Origin: Hyphochytrium catenoides
Taxonomy: Eukaryota > Sar > Hyphochytriomycetes > Hyphochytriales > Hyphochytriaceae
Assembly (NCBI GenBank): GCA_900088475.1
Contig: FLMG01000969.1
Span: forward strand, 1-30,179
Reading direction: 5' to 3'
Length of the DNA stretch: 30,179 nt
Of the stretch, positions 22,901 to 30,179 are shown one piece after another. The position numbers and the translations under genes were made by a program. The notes below the pieces were generated by a model that saw only the letters and a program-made list of their open reading frames with translations, searched no databases and was not told the DNA's origin. Each line of letters opens with the position of its first letter. The first letter of the stretch is position 1.

Positions 22901-25900
22901 GATCCACCAAACGCAGGATCTTGGCGGAGAAGGAAGTTGCAGCCTCTCCAAAGGTGACGTACATTGATACTTCTGATTTAGATGTAGCTGAAAGGGGCCA
23001 AGGCGTGACGAGATTTTCGACGAGGTTGGAAGAAAGTGCAAGCTGAAACGCGAGAGTAGGGAGATGGTTGACAGCAGGCTAAGACGGAAGAGAGGAAGCT
23101 CAAGAAAGCCAGCGTCTACCACCGATGGGCACCCTAACATTCGAACATTCCTTCTCGGCAACTTATTGTAGGGGTTAACACCTTTAAGATGTCTCTTCCT
23201 CGGCCATCTATTCCTGGCGTCTACTTGTTAAGAGAGGCGCGGTTTAGGTTGGGAGCTGTTACACTGATAGAACAAGTCCCAGAGATCTCAGGCGACGGTT
23301 AGACCTATCTCCCTCTATTTCTGTTGATGCAATAGATTCCCAGCTACTTCTGGCTTATGCCTAACCATTTGCTTGCTCCTTGCGTCCACTGATATTGAGC
23401 TGTTCAGAGCTAGCCTGACGTCTTGTTTTGACAACACCGGCTCTGACTTCCTTGCCCTAAACTTAGGCCTCAAGTTCGCTCCTGCTCCACCGAGCTCCTC
23501 CATCACACTGATGGGCCCATCCTGTCTTGTGCCTGGAGAGACCCAACCTTGGATAATCGAGGTCGTTTTGGGACCTATCATTTTCTACTTGCTGGTTTCT
23601 GCACCCAGTCTTTGCCCGCTGCCCCTACGGTTATCCTAGATAAGAGTGCTCCGCAGCCTCTCTGTTCCTAGTAGTAGAGCCTTCATTGTGTGCTTGTTCG
23701 AGAAATGCTCTGTTGTTATTCTCTCTCTTCATCCACCCAGGCATATCTGTAATTATAGTGGTCTTCTCTTTTTGTTCCAGGTTGAGACGAAGGAGGGAGT
23801 ACCTATTGGCTCGTCTCTCTGCATTCCTCTGTTCGACGGCATGGATCTCGGAGAGATGGCATACTTGGAGAGCAAGGAAGCAGGACAGGCAGAGTGGAGG
23901 AAGTATGGCAGCGAGCCCGTGTCTTTAATGAAGGGAGAAAAGCCGTTAGACTTCAATCAAGTAGGGCAATCTGTGACCCTAACTCAGGTAGACCTTTTCC
24001 AGATTCGAAAGGGCAAAACGAAGCGAAGAGATAAGCTCCTGACGCATCACGCTTGAAGATCTTTTCTCCTGCTCTCCTCGCCCTCGAGTTCTTCTTTTCG
24101 AGTGGTGGTTTATCAGTGGTTCTTCCTCAGGCATTAGTCACTTACTTCTCTTTGCCTCTCGATTCTCTCGGTAGCTGCCACCAATGCCTCATTGGCGTTT
24201 AGTGGTACCACTCACCAGTCCTAGAGACAGTGCTGGCCTAGTTCAAGTAGAGACCTTTGAGGAACATTCAGAAGAGGATGAAGAAGATGGAGTTTGGCCA
24301 AAGAAGACGATAAGGGCAATGCTTTTACGAGGCTCAGTGGTAAGAAAGGCAGCTGGAGAGAAGAGATATTCAGAAGCAAGAGAATTGTCAGAGACTAGAC
24401 AAAGCTAGGACTGAAGAAGGAGCGGCGGATATACAGCTTGGGCTTACAGCCGGAGCAGGGAGAGAGGGAGCTAAGGCTGATGAGAGGTCCTCGATTAGAG
24501 AAAGGGACAGACAGACATGGAGGAAGGTGGAGTGTGATCGCGCTAAACGCTTTACCCTTCACATTCTAGGTTGAAGTCGAAAACGAGCTCTCGGTACCAT
24601 ATCTTCCGCCCCTGACTTTCTCTTACACTTCAACTGTAAAAGGCAGGCTGATTGCTTTGCAGGTCAGAGCAGGTCGACCCGGGACCATCAATCTCAGCCG
24701 ATAACCCTACCTGACGACGTCTCAGAGTGCCTCCTGTTCTACTTTCATTCGGCAAAGCCGCCTTCTTGGTCTTATGATGACTAGACAAGCCTCGGTTTTG
24801 CATACTTTTTTATTAGATAAGTGAATCTGTTGCTAAGTTAGGTTCGCGCGGTCTGCCGCGCTCCCGTGCCTGTCACCATTGTTGGCTACAAGCTTCACCT
24901 TACCGAGGATGCCAGACCAGCCTTTCGGGTAGATACTGTGACCTCTGACACTCTTGCCCATGAAGGACTTCCAGCTTCTTCCTTGTTTAACCTTTCGAAG
25001 CCATATGGGCTGTATGTTGAGCTTCAAACCACCGTCCTCTTGTGTGTCCGCTTTCTCATATCTTTTGCTCTTAAATGCTACTTGTCCTCACTTTCATTCT
25101 GGCTTAGGTGCTAGCCGACCCAAACGATCTGGTCCAAGGCTTCGTCTTGCTACCGCACCAGAGCGTTGGTCTCTCCTTCTTGATAAGTCAGGAGCAAAAG
25201 GGAGTGATATTTTGTGCTCAGCTCGCGATAGAGTACACTTTCCCAGCGTCCACCCTCGTCGCGAGATTCGCTCCTCAGCCCTACAAAGCCGAGGTCTCCC
25301 TTCTCTGCACTTCAACAGGAGAGAGGCACGGACCTTCTTTCGAGGTCAAAGTCATCCCTCTTTCATGGGTCAAGGATGATAAAGAGAGAGAGGAAGGCAA
25401 AGTGACGTTCTCCAGCTCCTTAGAGGAGACAAAGGCCACACACTTCCTTGGCTCCTTTGTCGAATTCTCTCTCCTAATTCGTATGGTGCCGGAAGAGGGA
25501 GAGAGGATTGATGCCAAGAGAGAAGAAGAATCAGCACAGCTTCATTATCAGCTTTCCGTAGACCATTCGTGCTGGATGGTGGCAGGAATGGCGAAGAAGT
25601 CCTTCGAGCTATCTCAGGGACAAGAATGGTGAGAGATGCAGATTAGCCTCGGGCGTCGCTCTATCTACCAATTCACTGCTTCTATTGCTTCCGTTGTCAT
25701 TATGGGCCCGCTCTTAGTAGCTGTTCTTGCCGGTTGGTCTGTACGTCAAACTGTTGCGCCGTTCTTACTCTGGCAGGATCTGAGGAGTGTTCGTACTTCA
25801 CAGCTTCCTGGCCTTGTAACTCTTACGCAGTTTCTCTTCTTTCGCTCTCTTCGCCACCCAGCCGGTTCCCTCTCCGGATGCTTCCTATCCGTTGCGGTCA

Positions 25901-26051
25901 TCTCCCTCTCCCAACTTTGACAGTACTCGAGAACGGGAGACCCGTTCCTCCACATCGTGTCCAGCAGCTGCATGGAGCATCCCAGGTTTGTGTCTACCCT
26001 ACTGGCAGCTTAACCGCTGAGCTTGAAAAAGAATGCATGGACACCCCTTGA
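17959..26051 (+). CDS. TRAPPC10: TRAPP II complex subunit TRAPPC10 (Trs130-like), about 24 exons
   Basis: Subunit of the TRAPP II tethering complex, which activates Rab11/Ypt31-type GTPases at the trans-Golgi and recycling endosomes. Exons: 17959-18216, 18285-18330, 18580-18678, 18985-19094, 19315-19447, 19558-19691, 19886-19987, 20285-20398, 20624-20782 (end uncertain), 21051-21140, 21250-21582, 21687-21769, 21849-22047, 22170-22289, 22542-22646, 22866-22953, 23172-23297, 23410-23561, 23781-23987, 24175-24339, 24570-24662, 24842-25033, 25108-25628, 25862-26051. They sum to 1,273 codons without a break, close to the usual length (about 1,250). A tiny extra exon may lie at about 22420-22440. 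The start is the ATG in ACCATGG at 17959. Similarity to the family as I know it runs from the N-terminal solenoid to the C-terminal beta domains. Confidence 0.88.
20285..22289 (+). other. TRAPPC10: TRAPPC10 middle helical region (exons 8-14)
   Basis: The helical-repeat part is recognised by YDEIEATFISSMESSG, DVFHFRLYLFSRQCTVLLEL and RTLSFVEHFRKLL. It continues with a short exon (DQWAVRTLLEMTMIV) and a 111-codon exon (21250-21582) that includes EILENALGDLLLALKVRL. The next blocks, EVYRHGGRHRLVAMVQHEAA and AALGLLQANLSLYSQEAWTP, resemble the tetratricopeptide-like segment of the family, and ASNELLSLFIWLATKQLKGP closes it. The intron 20399-20623 is 225 bases and open in frame. Confidence 0.82.
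22542..26051 (+). other. TRAPPC10: TRAPPC10 C-terminal beta-sandwich region (exons 15-24)
   Basis: Beta-rich C-terminus typical of the large TRAPP II subunits. Recognisable pieces are PIGGLAIDEITITARRV, PSIPGVYLLREARFRLGAVT, APPSSSITLMGPSCLVPGET, HWRLVVPLTSPRDSAG, LSVPYLPPLTFSYTSTV, APVPVTIVGYKLHLTEDARP and QLHYQLSVDHSCWMVAGMAK. The last exon reads FPLRMLPIRCGHLPLPTLTV and ASQVCVYPTGSLT before the stop at 26051. The last junction (25628 to 25862, phase 2) makes a Cys codon. A long acidic insert (VETFEEHSEEDEEDG) in exon 20 is probably a disordered loop. Confidence 0.8.
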
Positions 26052-26571
26052 GGGTCATATAATAGTAGTATAATCTGCTAGAGGCATGGGAACAGAAGAG
26101 GGAAAGTCCTGGACAACAGAGAGAGAGCCAAGTTAGAGGTGACGGCGAGACTTACTTCAGCACACATTCATGTAGACGTCTAGGAGCAAGGAGGCAAATA
26201 GCAGAAAGAGAGACCATCTCTATTGGTGCAAAGAAAGAACCTCGAAGAGTCATGTACATATGGGCTGGAGGGCAGCATCCATTGTGACATTAGAGAGTAA
26301 CTATCTTATATAAACCGTCCTCTCCAACCCCTTTGTGCACTTCTTCCCCTTTTCTGTTGATAATAGCTCTCTTTCTTCCCTGAAAGCGAGAAGTGCAGGC
26401 CTCAGATAGAAAGCTTATGACCTCTTTTTGCTGTCGAACTCATCTATTGACTCTGTCTCTTCACCCGTTAGGCCCAATGTCTCAAGCTAGGAGTGTTCTC
26501 TTCGAAAGTTTGTCTCGTTCTCTTTATCGTTTGCTGCCATTGAGCCCACATGTGGTCGGTTATTCCATAGT
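26052..26571. other. Convergent intergenic region between TRAPPC10 and the PP2A B56 gene
   Basis: About 520 bases between two stop codons facing each other. It should hold both 3' UTRs and polyadenylation sites. Open frames here are short and without protein-like content. No RNA gene was recognised. Confidence 0.6.
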
Positions 26572-29500
26572 CTACGCTTTCACCAGGGCCTCGAGCTCCT
26601 TCCACTTCTTGTCCTTGGCCTTCTGCCTCTCCTCATCTGCTATCATATAGTTTGCATATTCTCTTGCGCACTTCTCAAAGAGATTGGAGTCGTAGTCCAT
26701 ATACAGCTTCATCACGTTCTATGCGAGAAGAGGCCCATTTCAATGGACATAAAAGCGATGACGTGTCAGCCTTTTGGTTCATTGTGGTTGCTTACAAAGC
26801 GGCAGCACCCGAGAGGCATTGACAAAGAATCGCAGGATTTTATCTCACGCCCAAGCCAAAGACGAACGAGAGATAGAGCGAGAAAGACGACAGACGCAGG
26901 GAGAGGGGGAAGAAAGGTAAAGAGAGGGTCAAGAAGGGGTGATACTGGTTAAACCGTGCCAGCCAAAGGTGGAACCGCTCCTACCTGTCCTAGTCCTTCC
27001 ACGGTCACATTCCAATGACCGTTGGCTGCTTGATAAAGCGGTCCATAGATTGCCGGCAAGACGATGGAGGCGTGATGGCGGCTGAGACAGCCATTGGCAG
27101 TCAAATGCTCGTTGTTCCACAGAAAGAGACAGCGTTCTGCCACTTGAAAATGGGCACTGCCAATACACTGCAAAGATAGGAAGATAGCAGGAAAGTGCAG
27201 GGATTGAGAAGACCCATCCACACGATGTGCCCCCCGCTATCCTATCCCGTGTGTCTCTTTCACTATTAGTGTCCACAGGGCCGAACCCTATGTGATGTCC
27301 TGTCGTCAATCTAGTTTCATCGCTGATATCCCTTTTGTTCTGTGTCTTTAAGGCGCGCTTCACTGCCTTACCCGTGCAATGACCCTGAAGAGTGGACCGT
27401 GCACCTTCTCTAACTGCTCACTTCCAGTCAGCTCCAAAACCTCTTCTAGCTCATTGAGAAACAGGACCTGAAAGAACAAGTATCCGGATAAGTTAGGAAG
27501 CTCAATGAACCAGAGGTGAAGTGAAAGACTCAGGCTGCCCTGAAGGTTAGGGTTGAGGCAAGATAGCGAGGTAGGAGAATGGACGAATGACCCATTTTGA
27601 GGAAAGGAGAGAGAGGACAATAGATGTGGGCAGAAAGACCACTTCACCTGCTTCGATGAGCTGCACCATGGCCAGAACTTGCAGATTCCCTCTACCGCAA
27701 ACACTGCCGTGTCAGGATCTTTCTCCACGTACTGCCAAAAAGGGTGAGAAAGAGGGAGACGTAGAGAGACAAAGAGGGAGACGTAGAGAGACGAAGAGGG
27801 GCCAGGAAGCGTTAGCAGAGCTCAATGTAAAAAGAAGGCTCAAATGTGGAGAGAGAAGGGGCAGACAATAGTATTGCGACAAGTTGCGCACCTGTGTAAT
27901 GCAATAGGAGAGTTGCTGATGGTAGAGCGTGACACACTTAGGCTTATGCAGAGGGATCAGCGCCCGGCGAAGGAAGTGGAGGTGCTCTTTCTTCAAGGGC
28001 ATAGCGAATCCGTTGATGATACTGCCAAAGGTCCGGCGCAATTGACCAAGAAGAGAGAGAGAAGAGAACAAATAGAGAGCGGGAGCAAGAGGAGAACAGA
28101 TGAACACTACTTAGTAGGATTGTAGGAAACACTTGCTAAATTGGATTGGTCAGTCAGTAGTGACGACAGAGCAAGGCAGAACTAAAGGGAAGCAAAGAAG
28201 GCGCGGAGACCAAGAAAGAAGGTCGATGGGAATAAGGAGAAGAATGCAGTCAAGGAGCAACAGATAACCCAACATTAGCAAGCAGGAGAAGGTAACGACT
28301 CGTTCTTGCCGTCAACAGGCCCGTGTGTTGCTCATCTTACCTTCCCAGAATCTCTAGCAGCTCACCAATGCCATTGTGGCGCTCTGTCTCGTATACAAAT
28401 CTATAGAACACATTACTGATTGCCTTCCGAATAAACGATCTACAAACAGAGAAAGATGCGGATGTGAGAGCGATCGCTACTTTAGGAGCAAAGCGCAATG
28501 GGTGTCTGCGAGAAAAAGATGAAAGATTAAGGGGAAAAAGAAAGTAAACCCCCAGCTCACGTCAAGATAAAAGCAGAGCTGTCGGATCTAAAGAGAAGCC
28601 ACAGCAGAGCCCTCAAAGCCTAGAAGCAAGAAATAGCAAAGAGTCTGTCCGATGAAAAGAGAGAAGGTAAGGACAGGCTACAGCGGCAGAATGAAGAGAT
28701 ACGGTGTACCCCCAACACTTAGGAAGGCGCAAGATAGACCTAGGCTCGTGACCAGTGCCAGAGGAGATCGTATAAGCACCTGTGGGACATGAATTTGCCG
28801 TATATTCTGTGCAGAATTGTTTTGAGATAATCTCTCTCGCGCGGGTCCTCGCTATCGAAGAGCTCGACCAGCATGAGACAAAACTTCTGATTCACATATT
28901 TCTTGGCCACCTTAGCGTTCACCTCGCTCGAGACGATGAACCGAAGGAAGAACTCGTACACAACCTACAAGAGCAATAAGAAAGAACGGGAGCAAAATGA
29001 GAGATTGTCAGTCAAGGGCTTAAGTCAGCAAGTACGATGCGCGATCAATTGGCCGGCGGTTATTCAGACGCAGGTATGAACGATGGGAACAGACAGCAAG
29101 AGCCAAGAGTTGCTGACCTGCAAATGGGGCCACGCACTCTCCAAGACTGGCTCATCTTCTTCCGGGTCAAACTCATCCGGCTGCTGTGTGTTATATTGGA
29201 AACGGCAAGACAACGGTTGATGAGGAAGTTTGAGCTTGATAGAAAAGCCAGCTTGACATATAGAAAGGGGATCTTAAGACTCGCAGGATTCAAAAGGTAT
29301 TTGCTTCTTCGAAGGCAGGCGGGACAGCATCGCAGAAACACAGAGACCTTCAAGATGTGGCTAAGAACGAGAGAGAATGTCTCCCAACAGGCAACTTGGT
29401 AATCGTGATAGGAGCCACCATGCTAGGGAAAAGAGAGATCCTGTGGCAGGACCCCATAATGGGGAAAGACAGGCGAAGACATTAGGATCTAAAGTACCTG

Positions 29501-29970
29501 AGGCGGCAACGCTCGGCAAATGTTGACCGTGACCATTGACAGTATGTCCGGCATAAGCGCTTCTGTGAAGATCTTCTGTCCGTTGGAGTTATTCACGTAG
29601 TCAATTAACTCCAACAGCGTTTGCCGCTTGATGTCCTTCCCCCTATCGCCGCAAACGAGCAAGCGGCAAACCGTCACTGCCTTAAGCCAGGCATTCAATA
29701 GACTCTCAGAGTATGCAAGTTACCTCTTGTCAGCACTGGGGTCGTCAAAGTTAAAGATGACGCTGCAAAGCTGTAGCTTCTGCTGAAACAGTGCCTCTCG
29801 CTTTTGCGCTGAGGTTTCTCTTAGAGTTGGAAGCTCTTTGACAAACTGTGAGGCCTGTGTGTCCTTTGGCTTAGGAAAAGAGCGGTTCGCGACACTGCAG
29901 AAGAGATAAGAGCACAGTGGGGGGAAAAGCAGGCAAGAAAAGTGTGTTACGGCGTGCTGTTCCACTTCAT
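26572..29970 (-). CDS. PP2A regulatory subunit B56 (B') family, complete, 11 exons
   Basis: Targets the PP2A core enzyme to LxxIxE-type substrates. Exons in transcript order: 29970-29951, 29894-29724, 29642-29498, 29183-29118, 28964-28780, 28439-28341, 28021-27892, 27731-27648, 27467-27372, 27167-26985, 26718-26572. All phases agree and give 441 aa. Landmarks: [144 protein letters not shown] and the last exon with [17 protein letters not shown]. The HRIYGKF segment holds conserved residues of the peptide-binding groove. The start exon is tiny (MKWNST plus two bases) and is set by phase match to a 56-base intron. The protein has the HEAT-like core with almost no N-terminal extension. The next intron-sized block upstream has no coding sequence. 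Confidence 0.93.
27751..27797. repeat. Two-copy 23-bp tandem repeat in a B56 intron
   Basis: The unit AGAGGGAGACGTAGAGAGAC plus three bases occurs twice in a row with one difference, in the intron between exons 27892 and 27731 (minus strand). On the transcribed sense it is pyrimidine-rich, consistent with the other introns of this genome. Confidence 0.8.
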
Positions 29971-30179
29971 TGAAGAAATATCAATGCAAGAAGTATGAAG
30001 AAGTATGGAAAGAGAGAAAGTCTTTCAAGATAGGCCCACCAAAAGGTTTTCATGGGGTTAGAGACAAAATATGTAGATAGCAATAGAACAATTTGGGATG
30101 GGATCAAGAGTTTCAAGAGAAAGATAAAAAAAAAAAAGAGAGAGAGAAGAGAGAGAGAGAGAGAAGAGAGAGGTTTACA
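29971..30179 (-). promoter_or_regulatory. Upstream / 5' UTR region of the B56 gene
   Basis: Read on the minus strand, this stretch begins with CT repeats and a T run (plus-strand A run at about 30127-30138) and contains no open coding frame leading into the ATG at 29970. It probably holds the 5' UTR and core promoter, although an upstream intron cannot be excluded because the window ends here. Confidence 0.45.
30139..30173. repeat. GA microsatellite at the right edge
   Basis: AG dinucleotide run with AGAAG interruptions, preceded by an A run. It lies upstream of the B56 gene and reads as CT on that gene's sense strand. Confidence 0.85.

Noticed and set aside
29037-29402. Plus-strand 121-codon frame with a true ATG
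   Set aside because: It crosses a confirmed B56 exon (29118-29183) on the opposite strand and shows no family resemblance; treated as chance.

Overview
The window is eukaryotic nuclear DNA. Genes are split into many short exons by GT-AG introns, and the introns carry long CT (sometimes GA) tracts on the sense strand. There are no operons, Shine-Dalgarno sites or bacterial mobile elements. I cannot name the species. Intron density, a protist-type cyclic-nucleotide-binding domain and a PI3-kinase of non-animal architecture suggest a free-living or algal protist, for example in the SAR group; this is only an inference.

Layout. (1) 561-12641 (+): a phosphoinositide 3-kinase in about 25 coding exons (about 1,470 aa). 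Its order is coiled coil, cyclic-nucleotide-binding domain, GAF, C2, helical (PIK) domain, PI3/4-kinase domain. I see no p85-binding or Ras-binding domain. An assembly gap of 141 N (11806-11946) lies over the kinase activation-loop exon. (2) 12642-16069: about 3.4 kb without a recognisable gene. (3) 16070-16873 (+): an intronless 267-aa protein with a nuclear-localisation-like segment and a PP1-docking-like KTVRF motif. (4) 16820-17940: an uncertain stretch with several open, protein-like segments on the minus strand. (5) 17959-26051 (+): a TRAPPC10/Trs130-type TRAPP II subunit in about 24 exons (about 1,272 aa), followed almost to its C-terminus. (6) 26572-29970 (-): a complete B56-family (B') regulatory subunit of PP2A in 11 exons (441 aa), tail-to-tail with TRAPPC10. 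(7) The right edge is polypyrimidine-rich on the minus strand, upstream of B56.

The three conserved genes act in phosphoinositide signalling, Golgi/endosome Rab activation and phosphatase targeting. Nothing shows that they work as a unit; neighbourhood carries little functional meaning in such genomes. The most notable item is the PI3-kinase, whose N-terminus looks like a PKA regulatory subunit (a KRVS site followed by a cyclic-nucleotide-binding domain) joined to a phosphodiesterase-type GAF domain. This architecture suggests a lipid kinase gated directly by small ligands rather than by p85 or Ras.

Exon borders were set by hand from splice signals, phase continuity and resemblance to the families as I know them. 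No alignment or transcript data were available.
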